Shown here: positions 19,089 to 27,210 of the stretch, piece by piece
Layout of the letters: each line of letters begins with the position of its first letter
How positions within the stretch are numbered: position 1 is the stretch's first letter
Source: JABDKJ01 sp964609215
GTDB taxonomy: Bacteria; Bacteroidota; Bacteroidia; Flavobacteriales_D; JABDKJ01
Assembly (NCBI GenBank): GCA_964609215.1
Contig: CAZSQZ010000001.1
Coordinates: 487,997-551,996, forward strand
Direction of reading: 5' to 3'
Length of the DNA stretch: 64,000 bases
Notes under the pieces: model-generated
Seen by the model: the letters and a program-made list of their open reading frames with translations, nothing else
Databases searched by the model: none
What the model was told of the DNA's origin: nothing
Position numbers and translations under genes: made by a program

Positions 19089-19832
19089 ATGAAGCTACTT
19101 TTAAAAGTTTGGAGACAAGACGGACCAAATTCAAGTGGGAAATTGGTTGATTATCCAATGGATGATATCTCAGGAGACATGTCATTTCTGGAAATGATGG
19201 ATGTTTTGAATATGCAATTGGTAGAGAAAGGTGAAGAGCCAGTAGTTTTTGATCATGATTGCAGAGAGGGAATTTGTGGGGCATGCAGTATGTTCATCAA
19301 TGGTGAAGCACATGGACCTGGAAGAAGTATTACTACTTGTCAGCTACATATGCGTTCGTTCAACGATGGAGACACGATATACATAGAGCCGTGGAGAGCC
19401 AAAGCATTTCCTATCATTAAAGATTTAATGGTAGACAGATCTGCTTTCGATAGAATTATTCAAGCGGGAGGATATGTTTCTGTTAATACTTCTGGTAATA
19501 CGCAAGATGCCAATGCAATTCCAATTCCAAAAGATGATGCAGATGCAGCTTTTGATGCAGCCACTTGCATTGGTTGTGGTGCCTGTGTTGCTACCTGTAA
19601 GAACTCAAGTGCAATGCTTTTTACTTCAGCCAAGGTATCTCAATTGGCTCTGCTCCCACAAGGTCAGGTGGAAGCACCAGAAAGAGTAATTAATATGGTC
19701 AATCAGATGGATGAAGAAGGTTTTGGAAATTGCACCAACACTGGAGCCTGTGAAGTTGAATGTCCTAAAGGAATTTCCTTGGACAACATCGCTAGAATGA
19801 ATAGAGAATTTCTTAAAGCATCTACAACATAA
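19089..19832 (+). CDS. sdhB: succinate dehydrogenase iron-sulfur subunit
   Basis: 247 residues with three cluster-binding regions in order: [2Fe-2S] in CREGICGACSMFI (residues about 58-70), then CIGCGACVATCKNSS and CTNTGACEVECPKGI, which together bind the [4Fe-4S] and [3Fe-4S] clusters. It transfers electrons from the SdhA flavin to the SdhC hemes and quinone. Last member of the sdhCAB group; its stop TAA overlaps the next ATG by one base (TAATG), so the dienelactone-hydrolase-like gene is probably in the same transcript. Confidence 0.97.
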   Translation: MKLLLKVWRQDGPNSSGKLVDYPMDDISGDMSFLEMMDVLNMQLVEKGEEPVVFDHDCREGICGACSMFINGEAHGPGRSITTCQLHMRSFNDGDTIYIEPWRAKAFPIIKDLMVDRSAFDRIIQAGGYVSVNTSGNTQDANAIPIPKDDADAAFDAATCIGCGACVATCKNSSAMLFTSAKVSQLALLPQGQVEAPERVINMVNQMDEEGFGNCTNTGACEVECPKGISLDNIARMNREFLKASTT

Positions 19833-20674
19833 TGAAAAGTATTTTAAGTGTTATTTTTATTATAGGAGTTCTAATTTTCCCAAAAGAGGAAAAGAAGGAA
19901 TATCCACCCGTTCAATTTTGTCATCCAGCAGATAGTTTTGCTGAATTTAGCAACGATGCAGATTTTCTTGCTGCCCATTATTTACCTGAAACCTTAATTG
20001 ATTTTCAGGCTAAGGGTGAAATGATTCAATTTGATGTAAAAGAAAGAGAAAAGGCAAATGCATACCTTCTTCAGCCAGATGAACCTACTAACAAATGGTT
20101 ATTTGTAGTTCATGAATGGTGGGGATTGAATGATCACATCAAGAAAGAATCTGAAAAATATTTTGATGCCTTAGGCTACAATGTTATCGCTTTAGATCTG
20201 TATGATGGTAAGGTAGCAACCGATAGAAAAACAGCCTCCCAATACATGCAATCCTGCTCCAAAGAAAGAGCTGAAGCCATAATTGCAGGAGCATACGCTT
20301 ATGCAGGTGAAAATGCACAAGTGGGAAGTGTAGGTTGGTGTTTTGGTGGAGGATGGTCATTGCAGACTGGAATACTAGGAGATACTCAAGCAAAAGCATC
20401 TATTATATATTATGGGATGCCTGAAAAAGACACGGATAAATTGAAAAATTTAAAAGCCGATGTACTTGGTATTTTTGCAGCTAAAGAAAAGTGGATTAGC
20501 CCTGAAGTTGTAGCAGAGTTTGAAAAGAACATGAGACTCTTAAACAAAAATTTAACTGTAAAATCGTATGATGCTGAGCATGCATTTGCGAATCCTAGTC
20601 GCCCTTCTTATGTAAAAGAATATGCGGATGAGGCCTTTGACCTGTCTATTGCTTTCTTGAAAGAGAGGATTTAG
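19832..20674 (+). CDS. dienelactone hydrolase family protein
   Basis: 280 residues, alpha/beta hydrolase of the DLH type. Nucleophile motif GWCFGGGWSLQ with cysteine in place of serine (near residue 171), acid and histidine in DAEHAFANPSRPSY near the C-terminus; substrate-loop word HEWWGLNDHI is typical of the family. The N-terminus (MKSILSVIFIIGVLIFP) is hydrophobic and could be an export signal, giving an envelope hydrolase. Substrate unknown; DLH enzymes open lactone rings or hydrolyse esters. Overlaps sdhB by one base and shares the TTAG stop with convergent hflX. Confidence 0.85.
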   Translation: MKSILSVIFIIGVLIFPKEEKKEYPPVQFCHPADSFAEFSNDADFLAAHYLPETLIDFQAKGEMIQFDVKEREKANAYLLQPDEPTNKWLFVVHEWWGLNDHIKKESEKYFDALGYNVIALDLYDGKVATDRKTASQYMQSCSKERAEAIIAGAYAYAGENAQVGSVGWCFGGGWSLQTGILGDTQAKASIIYYGMPEKDTDKLKNLKADVLGIFAAKEKWISPEVVAEFEKNMRLLNKNLTVKSYDAEHAFANPSRPSYVKEYADEAFDLSIAFLKERI

Positions 20675-21870
20675 TATAAAAAGTTGTTATAAGGAAATCG
20701 CACGGCATGAATTTCCTTCACCTTTTCATAAAGTAGTTCTTTTAGCTCGCTGATATTTTCTTTTTGCGTTGCTGAAATAAACACTACAGAATCACCTTTT
20801 GTCATTTTTGCCATCCAGGAATTTTTAAGATCTTCCAAAGAAAAAATAGGTTCATCCATCCACGGTAAATCAGATTTCTTTTCGTGCTTTTTCTTTAAAG
20901 CATCAATCTTATTAAATACTAAGATGGTCGGTTTATTTAAGGATTCAATATCGCTTAAGGTTTCGTTTACTACTCCATAATGATCTTCAAAACTATCATG
21001 TGAAATATCCACTACGTGCACTAATATATCAGCCTCTCTTACCTCATCTAATGTGGATTTAAAAGACTCCACCAACTGATGAGGTAGTTTGCGAATAAAC
21101 CCAACCGTATCCGATAAAAGACAGGGAACATTATGCAGAACAATCTTCCTAACGGTAGTATCCAATGTTGCAAACAATTTGTCTTCAGCTAAAACTTCAG
21201 ATTTGCTCATCATATTCATAATGGTAGATTTTCCTGCATTAGTATATCCTACTAAGGCCACTCTTACCAAAGCTCCTCTATTTCCTCTTTGAGAGCTTTT
21301 TTGCTTATCTATTTTCTGGAGTTTTTCTTTGAGCTTCGCAATTTTATCCTGAATAATTCTTCTATCCGTTTCAATTTGTGTTTCACCTGGGCCGCGCATT
21401 CCTATACCCCCTTTTTGTCTTTCAAGGTGCGTCCACATTCTAGTCAATCGAGGTAATAAATATTGATATTGTGCCAGTTCAACCTGTGCTTTTGCATGTG
21501 CAGTTTGCGCTCTTCCAGCAAAAATATCCAGGATCAAATTATTCCTATCTAGAATTTTAATGGTTACTTCTCTTTCAATATTCCTTAATTGAGTTGCGGA
21601 AAGCTCATCGTCAAAAATGATGATATCTGTTTCATGTTCGACAATGTATTCTTTGATCTCTTGAAGTTTCCCCTTTCCTACAAAAGTTGCAGGATGTGGA
21701 GTCTCTCTTTTTTGTGTGAAACGTTTTTGTTCATGAGCGCCAGCAGTTAGAGCTAGAAATGAAAGTTCGTCCAAATATTCCTTGGCTAATTCTTCATCCA
21801 TATCTGGATTAATAAGCGAGATCAGTACCGCTTTTTCCTTTTCTATTGCTGTGCTATGCAATTCTGCCAT
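20671..21870 (-). CDS. hflX: GTPase HflX
   Basis: 399 residues. N-terminal HflX domain, linker with RLTRMWTHLERQKGG and GMRGPGETQIETDRR, helical arm, then the G domain (from about 200): G1 VGYTNAGKST, G3 DTVGFIRKLPHQLVESF and G4 NKID. HflX is a ribosome-associated GTPase that splits stalled or heat-damaged 70S ribosomes. Single gene on the minus strand, terminating in the TTAG shared with the hydrolase. A 24-bp tandem repeat lies upstream of its start. Confidence 0.95.
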   Translation of the reverse strand: MAELHSTAIEKEKAVLISLINPDMDEELAKEYLDELSFLALTAGAHEQKRFTQKRETPHPATFVGKGKLQEIKEYIVEHETDIIIFDDELSATQLRNIEREVTIKILDRNNLILDIFAGRAQTAHAKAQVELAQYQYLLPRLTRMWTHLERQKGGIGMRGPGETQIETDRRIIQDKIAKLKEKLQKIDKQKSSQRGNRGALVRVALVGYTNAGKSTIMNMMSKSEVLAEDKLFATLDTTVRKIVLHNVPCLLSDTVGFIRKLPHQLVESFKSTLDEVREADILVHVVDISHDSFEDHYGVVNETLSDIESLNKPTILVFNKIDALKKKHEKKSDLPWMDEPIFSLEDLKNSWMAKMTKGDSVVFISATQKENISELKELLYEKVKEIHAVRFPYNNFLY

Positions 21871-21899
21871 GAGCGCGTAAAGCTACATATTTTAAGCAT

Positions 21900-21947
21900 G
21901 GATTCAAGGTGTTGGGGTTTCGTGGATTCAAGGTGTTTTGGTTTCAA
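21900..21947. repeat. 24-bp tandem duplication upstream of hflX
   Basis: Two adjacent copies (21900-21923 and 21924-21947) of a 24-base unit beginning GGATTCAAGGTGTT. They differ at two bases in the GGGG/TTTG core and in the last two positions. They lie in the noncoding gap between hflX and the fatty-acid-hydroxylase gene. No protein is encoded and no regulatory role is evident. Confidence 0.7.
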
Positions 21948-22038
21948 AATTTAGTTTACTAAGTTGACTGAGAAAACGGTCATACTCAAGAATGACATTT
22001 TAATGCTGCAAATCAAAAAACTCAAAAGAGGGAAGTAA

Positions 22039-22854
22039 TTACTTATTGGTATAGGTATTATTGGAGAAAGGTAGTTTTAACAGATCATTCAAATTGGCTT
22101 CATTTTTATCGAAAACATCCAAGCCAAAAACCAAATCTTCTTGAGGAACATACCGGTAAGTGCCAAAAACTCTATCCCAAAGACCAAAAATATTCCCATA
22201 GTTTTTATCCGTTAAAGGTTGTTCAAAATGATGGTGAATTCGATGCATTCCTGGAGTTATGATAACATAACTGAGTAATTTATCCGATTTCGGATTGAGA
22301 CGGATATTTGAATGATTAAACTGAGATAAAAAAGCAGAAAGACTTTGATACAACATCAATAACCAAATTGGAGCGCCAACCAACAGAACAGCGAGCATTG
22401 TGAACGCAGCGCGAAAAATACTCTCTCCTGGATGATGTCTCAACGAAGTTGTGGCATCTACCTTAGTATCACTATGGTGGATAACATGAAATTTCCACAT
22501 CCATCCAATTTGATGTTCTATCCAATGAATAAAATAGGCCCCGATTAAATCCATGAATAACAAGCCAACCAATAAAGTCAACCAGAAGGGCATTGGAACC
22601 CAATTTACCAATCCGAAATCATTTTCTGTTACCCAATCCGAGCTTTTGATGATTAAAAAGGCAAAACCCAGATTGATAATAGCCGTTGTAAGAGTGAAAA
22701 AAAGATTTGGTAGGGCATGTTTAAACTTAGAATATTTAAATTTAACCATAGGTAAAATTCCCTCGATTATCCAGAAAAATAGCAAGCCGCCAACAAGAAT
22801 TATAGTTCTATGAGCGGATGGAATATTTTCGAAATATACAATTAGTTCATTCAC
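22039..22854 (-). CDS. sterol desaturase / fatty acid hydroxylase family membrane enzyme
   Basis: 271 residues, four or more membrane helices, with the histidine clusters of the di-iron hydroxylase superfamily: HWIEH (about 116), HVIHH (about 129), HHP (about 145) and MHRIHHHFEQ (about 213). These ligate two irons and hydroxylate or desaturate lipids. Substrate unknown; in Bacteroidota such genes are often linked to hydroxylated lipids. The start is GTG; an ATG four bases downstream is out of frame. It overlaps the upstream cytochrome c gene by eight bases, suggesting translational coupling and possibly a shared electron-transfer function. Confidence 0.88.
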   Translation of the reverse strand: MNELIVYFENIPSAHRTIILVGGLLFFWIIEGILPMVKFKYSKFKHALPNLFFTLTTAIINLGFAFLIIKSSDWVTENDFGLVNWVPMPFWLTLLVGLLFMDLIGAYFIHWIEHQIGWMWKFHVIHHSDTKVDATTSLRHHPGESIFRAAFTMLAVLLVGAPIWLLMLYQSLSAFLSQFNHSNIRLNPKSDKLLSYVIITPGMHRIHHHFEQPLTDKNYGNIFGLWDRVFGTYRYVPQEDLVFGLDVFDKNEANLNDLLKLPFSNNTYTNK

Positions 22855-23170
22855 GAATACTTTCTACATATATGGAAACAGCCTCAATTTGTTCTTTGGT
22901 TAAGACACTTTTAAAAGGCGTCATTATTTTTCCGGGATTATCCTGTTTGCCATCATGAATAATAGCTACAACCTCTTCATGACTCAAAACAGATATTGTC
23001 AAATCTGTAGCTCCCGCAAAACCCTTTTTACCATCTGTGCCATGACAGAGAACACAATGCTTTTCATAAAGAGCACTCCCATTTAATTGAATTTCGGAAG
23101 TCTGATCAGTCCCTAAACATGAAAATATTAGAACCAACCATATGATGCAAAACCTTCTCTGAACGGCCAT
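22847..23170 (-). CDS. mono-heme c-type cytochrome lipoprotein
   Basis: 107 residues. Lipoprotein-like signal with LIFSC (cysteine 18) and one heme-binding motif CVLCH at residues 39-43, preceded by GSALYEKH and followed by GTDGKKG. The methionine in GKIMTPFK (near residue 82) is the likely sixth heme ligand. It is a small class I cytochrome domain, tethered in the periplasm. It overlaps the membrane-protein gene upstream by 43 bases and the hydroxylase downstream by eight, so the three form one transcription unit. Its partner enzyme is unknown. Confidence 0.88.
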   Translation of the reverse strand: MAVQRRFCIIWLVLIFSCLGTDQTSEIQLNGSALYEKHCVLCHGTDGKKGFAGATDLTISVLSHEEVVAIIHDGKQDNPGKIMTPFKSVLTKEQIEAVSIYVESIRE

Positions 23171-23565
23171 GGAATAGATATTAGAATTAAAATTAATGCG
23201 ATTAGAAAGAATGTTTTAAGTACCTTCTTTTTGTCTTCGGAATCGGATTTTCTTTTGGCTTTTGAGTAACCAATGGTAATAAGAATAATTGCAGTAAGCA
23301 TTCCGAAAATATGCTGATACGTCCAAAACCATAAAATACCTTCTTGTGCCATTTCACTGCCAAACATCTTGCTATACCCTTTACCCATGTACAGACCAAG
23401 ACCCAACAAAAATTGCAAGTGCGCAATTATTAAGGTGAAAAGAGAAGTCAATTTCAATCCCTTGTCGTAAGGTTTAGCGCTAAAAGATCGGATAATGGTT
23501 ATGATGAGTAAAATCAATATTAGCCATCTGAAAAGAGAATGCGTATGCGTAAGTCCTGTTACCAT
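23128..23565 (-). CDS. four-helix membrane protein, cytochrome-b-like, unknown function
   Basis: 145 residues with four hydrophobic helices (about 12-26, 38-56, 80-99 and 118-133). Histidines sit at helix ends in THTHSLFRW, IIAHLQFLLG and YQHIFGM, which would suit heme b or metal binding but does not prove it. Bacteroidota homologues are often labelled cytochrome B by similarity only. First gene of the cluster with the cytochrome c and the di-iron hydroxylase; a membrane electron carrier is a reasonable guess. Confidence 0.7.
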   Translation of the reverse strand: MVTGLTHTHSLFRWLILILLIITIIRSFSAKPYDKGLKLTSLFTLIIAHLQFLLGLGLYMGKGYSKMFGSEMAQEGILWFWTYQHIFGMLTAIILITIGYSKAKRKSDSEDKKKVLKTFFLIALILILISIPWPFREGFASYGWF

Positions 23566-23633
23566 TTAATTTATAGATTTCAACGTGTAAACTAATTCAA
23601 AATTTTGAAATTTAAGAGAAAGAAGATACTTTT

Positions 23634-24605
23634 TTAGTATCCTACAGCTTCTCTAACCCTGCTTAATACCTTTTGTGCGATTTTTCTTGCTTTTTCAGCC
23701 CCAATTGCAAGTGCTTCATCCAGCTCTTTTTTGTTATTCATGTAATGATTGTATTTGTCTCTTTCTTCTGAAAAACGTTCAAGAATACATTGATGAAAAT
23801 CTGCTTTAGCGTGCCCCCAGCCATAACCACCTGCAGCTAACTTTTCTTTCATTTCTATACTTTGCTTTTCTGAGGCTATGAGTTTATAGACTTGGTAGAC
23901 TGTAGCCCTATCCGCTTCTTTTGGATCTTCCAAAGGTGTGTCGTCCGTAACAAACTTCTTATTGATTTCCTTTTTCAAGGGTTTTTCATCCATGAAAATA
24001 TTAATGGTGTTTCCTCTGGATTTACTCATTTTATTACCATCTGTTCCTAACACATACATGGTTGATTCTTGAGTTTTAGCCTCAGGGGGAACCAAAATAT
24101 CACCCATTTTATGGTTAATTCGGTTGGCAACATCACGTGCCATTTCTAGATGTTGTAACTGATCTTTTCCTACTGGAACAAACTCTGCATCATAAAGAAG
24201 AATATCAGCCGCCATAAGCATTGGATACGTGAATAGCCCAGCATTCACATCTTCCAGACGATCCGCTTTATCTTTAAAGGAATGTGCCAAAGTCAATCGG
24301 TTATAAGGGAAAAAACAAGACAGATACCAAGCTAATTCAGCAACTTCGGGCACATCACTTTGTCTATAAAAGGTGCTTTTTTCAATATCCAGTCCGCAGG
24401 CAAGCCAAGTTGCTGCAACGGAGTGCGTACTTTCTCTTAGGTAGCTAGCATCCTTTATTTGTGTGAGTGAATGCATATCTGCAATAAATAGAAAGGAGTC
24501 ATTATCAGGAGCCTTTGCCATTTCAATAGCAGGTAAAATGGCACCTAAGATATTTCCTAAATGAGGAGTTCCTGTACTTTGTATTCCGGTTAGGATTCTG
24601 GACAT
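23634..24605 (-). CDS. trpS: tryptophanyl-tRNA synthetase
   Basis: 323 residues, class I aminoacyl-tRNA synthetase. ATP-binding HIGH-type motif TGTPHLGNILGA near residue 12 and KMSKSRGNTINIF near residue 195; GKDQLQHLEMARDVA is the family signature for tryptophan and adenylate binding. Length is normal. It is divergent from plsC; the 227-bp gap between them holds two inverted repeats. Confidence 0.97.
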   Translation of the reverse strand: MSRILTGIQSTGTPHLGNILGAILPAIEMAKAPDNDSFLFIADMHSLTQIKDASYLRESTHSVAATWLACGLDIEKSTFYRQSDVPEVAELAWYLSCFFPYNRLTLAHSFKDKADRLEDVNAGLFTYPMLMAADILLYDAEFVPVGKDQLQHLEMARDVANRINHKMGDILVPPEAKTQESTMYVLGTDGNKMSKSRGNTINIFMDEKPLKKEINKKFVTDDTPLEDPKEADRATVYQVYKLIASEKQSIEMKEKLAAGGYGWGHAKADFHQCILERFSEERDKYNHYMNNKKELDEALAIGAEKARKIAQKVLSRVREAVGY

Positions 24606-24693
24606 ATTGAATAATTGATGCGCTAATTTAAAAAGCCTTTCCCTTTTGACAACGATGCTATAAGATTGTTTTCAGTAAGAATAAGTATATGCC

Positions 24694-24724
24694 AATATTT
24701 GAGAAGATATTCGTATCAAATATT
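24694..24724. promoter_or_regulatory. 9+9 bp inverted repeat between trpS and plsC
   Basis: AATATTTGA (24694-24702) and TCAAATATT (24716-24724) are exact reverse complements separated by 13 bases. It lies 90 bp upstream of trpS and 110 bp upstream of plsC. It may be an operator or a weak hairpin. Confidence 0.35.
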
Positions 24725-24800
24725 ATCCTAAATAAGCTTTTTCCTTACTATGAATAAAACCATTCATCATTAAACCCGTTTGTTTTACAAGATTATTCGT

Positions 24801-24812
24801 TTATTCGAATAA
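24801..24812. promoter_or_regulatory. 12-bp perfect palindrome upstream of plsC
   Basis: TTATTCGAATAA is self-complementary over 12 bases, preceded by an extra half-site-like TTATTCG at 24793-24799. It lies 21 bp before the plsC ATG, a position suited to a repressor site. No regulator is identified. Confidence 0.35.
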
Positions 24813-24832
24813 GCTATTCAAATGCGCAAGGC

Positions 24833-25657
24833 ATGCACGAAAGCAAATTCATAAAATATCTCCTAGCCCCTTTCCGATTTTTATACAAAATTTATTTTGG
24901 ATTGGTCTTCATACTCACTATGATCGTGTTGTATCCTATCCTATATCCGCTGGCATCGAAGAAAGAAAGACACCCTGCCTTGTTCAAAGTAAAAATCTTC
25001 TGGGGATGGTTATTGTGTTTATTGACAGGCGCTATATTCTATGTTAAAGGAAGAAATAAAGTTCCTGAGGGCCCCTTTATTATAGTTGCTAATCATCAGA
25101 GCTATACCGATATAGTGTATATGTATCGTGTTGTTAAAACCCATTATAAATTTATGGCCAAGGCAGAACTTTCGAAGTGGCCTTTATTTGGAATATTTTT
25201 CAAGAAAAAATCGGATATCGCAGTACACAGAAGAAATAAAAAGTTAGCTGGACGAGCTATGGAGGAAGCCGATCAGGCAATAAAAGAGGGGATATCTGTA
25301 GCCTTTTTTGCTGAAGGAACAATCCCTATGAATACTCCACAGCTTGGAGCCTTTAAAAATGGAGCCTTCAAAGTTGCAATTGAAAATCAAGTTCCAATCG
25401 TCCCCATTACATTCCTGTCCAATTGGAGGAGAATGGGTGAACCATTGGAATTTTTATCCAAAGGCAGTCCAGGACTATGCCGGGCAGTTATTCACGAACC
25501 AATACCTACCAAAGGTTTGATGTTAGATGATCTTACCGAACTTCGAGAAAAAACAAGAGATGTTATTCATCAACCATTAATTGACAAGGGTTACTCCAGT
25601 GTTGAAATAAAAAGAGATGAATTTCAGGAGTGGGAGAAATCTAAGAAGAGTTCCTAG
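24833..25657 (+). CDS. plsC: 1-acyl-sn-glycerol-3-phosphate acyltransferase
   Basis: 274 residues with one or two N-terminal membrane helices (about 15-40 and 52-72). Acyltransferase motif I NHQSYTDI (near residue 88) has the catalytic histidine and aspartate; motif III FFAEGTIP and motif IV VPIVPITFLSN are present. It acylates lysophosphatidic acid to phosphatidic acid at the inner membrane. Single gene; not in an operon with other lipid genes. Confidence 0.92.
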   Translation: MHESKFIKYLLAPFRFLYKIYFGLVFILTMIVLYPILYPLASKKERHPALFKVKIFWGWLLCLLTGAIFYVKGRNKVPEGPFIIVANHQSYTDIVYMYRVVKTHYKFMAKAELSKWPLFGIFFKKKSDIAVHRRNKKLAGRAMEEADQAIKEGISVAFFAEGTIPMNTPQLGAFKNGAFKVAIENQVPIVPITFLSNWRRMGEPLEFLSKGSPGLCRAVIHEPIPTKGLMLDDLTELREKTRDVIHQPLIDKGYSSVEIKRDEFQEWEKSKKSS

Positions 25658-25696
25658 TCTATAATTAATAGTTGTCCAAAGGAACTAGAGATTACA

Positions 25697-25722
25697 AATT
25701 AAAAACTCTAGCCGAAGGCTAG
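25697..25722 (-). terminator. intrinsic terminator of the bacilliredoxin gene
   Basis: On the minus strand CTAGCC-TTC-GGCTAG forms a perfect 6-bp stem with a 3-base loop, beginning inside the stop codon, followed by AGTTTTTAATTTG. The T tract is on the minus-strand side only, so it serves the bacilliredoxin gene, not plsC. Confidence 0.7.
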
Positions 25723-26135
25723 CAATACTCATCAAAAGCCATCTTCAGGTTTTCCGCTATCATTTCCGCAGTCCTTCCTTCAATATGATGACGCTCAATC
25801 ATATGCACCAATTTCCCATTTTTAAAAAGGCCAATCGAAGGAGAAGAAGGAGGATAGGGCAACATATATTTTCTTGCTTGTGCAACTGCTTCGCCATCAA
25901 AACCAGCAAAGGAGGTAGTTAATTTACTAGGAAGTTTATGGTGTTGAACGGCTAATTTTACCGCAGGACGCATGGACCCAGCAGCACAACCACAAACAGA
26001 ATTTAACACCACTAAAACTGTTTCCTCAGCACCTGAATTTAAAATTGCATCTACCTCATTAGGTGTTCGCATTTCTTGGAACCCAACTTCAGTTAATTCG
26101 CCTTTCATAGGCATTACCATTTCCTCTGGATACAT
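25719..26135 (-). CDS. BrxA/BrxB family bacilliredoxin
   Basis: 138 residues of the YphP/YqiW (DUF1094) family. The redox motif Cys-Gly-Cys lies in NSVCGCAAGSMRPA near residues 48-60; the family name derives from bacilliredoxins that remove bacillithiol from proteins. Other family words: YPEEMVMPMK at the N-terminus and GKLVHMIERHHIEGR near residue 108. Bacteroidota including Flavobacteriia can make bacillithiol, so a de-bacillithiolation role is plausible. Its promoter lies in a perfect dyad. Confidence 0.93.
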   Translation of the reverse strand: MYPEEMVMPMKGELTEVGFQEMRTPNEVDAILNSGAEETVLVVLNSVCGCAAGSMRPAVKLAVQHHKLPSKLTTSFAGFDGEAVAQARKYMLPYPPSSPSIGLFKNGKLVHMIERHHIEGRTAEMIAENLKMAFDEYC

Positions 26136-26139
26136 AATC

Positions 26140-26160
26140 TTAACTTTGATGCAAAGTTAA
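26140..26160 (-). promoter_or_regulatory. bacilliredoxin promoter inside a perfect 9+9 dyad
   Basis: TTAACTTTG-ATG-CAAAGTTAA: 9-bp arms, 3-bp spacer. The minus-strand copy of TAACTTTG (26152-26159) fits the -7 consensus TAnnTTTG, 16 bases before the ATG at 26135. Because of the symmetry, a -7-like box also faces the plus strand. A protein bound to this dyad would block the promoter, so a repressor site is plausible. Confidence 0.5.
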
Positions 26161-26296
26161 ATAATCAAATTCAAATGAATGGATTCTTTCAAGATATAAA
26201 TGAGTTTTAACTTTTAAAGCATTTGAAGAAAAACTGACTATTTTAATTTAAAATTCAACACTCAAAACTTAAAATTCGGAATTAAAATTTATTTTA

Positions 26297-26671
26297 ATGA
26301 CCTTGAATAAAATTGTTGAACATATCGAGAAACATGGGAAGGAATGGCAAAAACCCATCGCCTATCAAATCCGTGAATGTATTTTGGATTTTGTCCCAAG
26401 AGTTGAGGAATCCATTAAGTGGGGTTTACCTTTTTATCAAGTAGGTAAACATAACCTGTGTTACATTCATATTCGAAAGGAAAATATTAGAGTCGGTTTT
26501 TATAAAGGCGTAAAATTTCGAACTCAAGAATTGTTGGAAGGTGATGGGACTCAGGTTAGACATCATGTTTATAGACAAAAGGATCATTTTGATGAAGCTG
26601 TATTAAAGGTTTTGCTTGAAGAAGGTCTGGAGTGGTTGGAGTTTAGGATTCCTTATACTAGGAAGAAATAA
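26297..26671 (+). CDS. DUF1801 domain-containing protein
   Basis: 124 residues resembling DUF1801 (YdhG-like) proteins: VPRVEESIKWGLPFYQVGKHNLCYIHIRKENIRVGFYKG in segments matches the conserved core (the SIKWGLPFY and VGFYKG words). The fold is compact with mixed alpha/beta; function is unknown in the family. No signal peptide, so cytoplasmic. Its stop TAA is directly followed by the stop of convergent tadA with no base between. The 161-bp upstream gap contains AT-rich sequence with a repeated TTAAAATTC word but no clear promoter box. Confidence 0.8.
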   Translation: MTLNKIVEHIEKHGKEWQKPIAYQIRECILDFVPRVEESIKWGLPFYQVGKHNLCYIHIRKENIRVGFYKGVKFRTQELLEGDGTQVRHHVYRQKDHFDEAVLKVLLEEGLEWLEFRIPYTRKK

Positions 26672-27112
26672 TTACCTCTTTGATTTAAAAAATCCCCTCA
26701 AAATTTCCCCACATTCTTCTGCCATTATCCCACCAACTATCTTGGTTTTAGGATGCAAAAGATGCCATCCTTCATTTGAAAAACCTCTTTTTTCATCATA
26801 AGCCCCAAAAAAGACTTTACCTATTCGCGTCCAGTATGAGGCACCAGCACACATGACACATGGTTCTAAAGTAACGTAGAGCTCGCATTCATTCAAGAAT
26901 TTCGCACCTAAATATTCAGCAGCAGCTGTAAATGCCTGCATTTCTGCATGAGCCGTTACATCATTTAATCTTTCCGTCAGATTGTGTCCTCTTGCGATAA
27001 TCATTCCCTTACAAACCACAACAGCTCCAACAGGAACTTCATCTTTTTCCCGTGCTTTCTCAGCTTCTTTTAAGGCCTCTCGCATAAATCGTTCTGGAGA
27101 TGTGTCTAGCAT
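26672..27112 (-). CDS. tadA: tRNA-specific adenosine deaminase (TadA-like nucleoside deaminase)
   Basis: 146 residues, cytidine/deoxycytidylate deaminase superfamily. Zinc-binding and catalytic HAEMQAFT (near 60) and PCVMCAGA (near 92) are intact; the N-terminus has MREALKEAEKA and DEVPVGAVVV. The TadA group converts A34 to inosine in the tRNA-Arg wobble position; the tail GGIMAEECGEILRGFFKSKR fits TadA better than guanine deaminase. Codons upstream of the ATG stay open in frame and encode a twice-repeated FDFDSN word, but no start codon precedes them. Confidence 0.9.
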   Translation of the reverse strand: MLDTSPERFMREALKEAEKAREKDEVPVGAVVVCKGMIIARGHNLTERLNDVTAHAEMQAFTAAAEYLGAKFLNECELYVTLEPCVMCAGASYWTRIGKVFFGAYDEKRGFSNEGWHLLHPKTKIVGGIMAEECGEILRGFFKSKR

Positions 27113-27119
27113 TGCATTT

Positions 27120-27155
27120 GAATCAAAATCAAAATTAGAATCAAAATCAAAAGAA
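27120..27155. repeat. 18-bp imperfect tandem repeat upstream of tadA
   Basis: Two copies of GAATCAAAATCAAAA plus three variable bases (27120-27137 and 27138-27155), identical over their first 15 positions. Noncoding. The 18-base period equals that of the next repeat nearer aspS, though the units differ. Confidence 0.6.
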
Positions 27156-27210
27156 ACAAGGATTCTGGTAATACAATAAACAGATCATAGTGGGCAAAAC
27201 ATTTCAACCA

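Noticed and set aside
27113..27190. In-frame N-terminal extension of TadA with a repeated FDFDSN word
   Set aside because: Frame is open to a TGA near 27190 but contains no ATG, GTG or TTG before 27112, and TadA homologues start near the ATG used.
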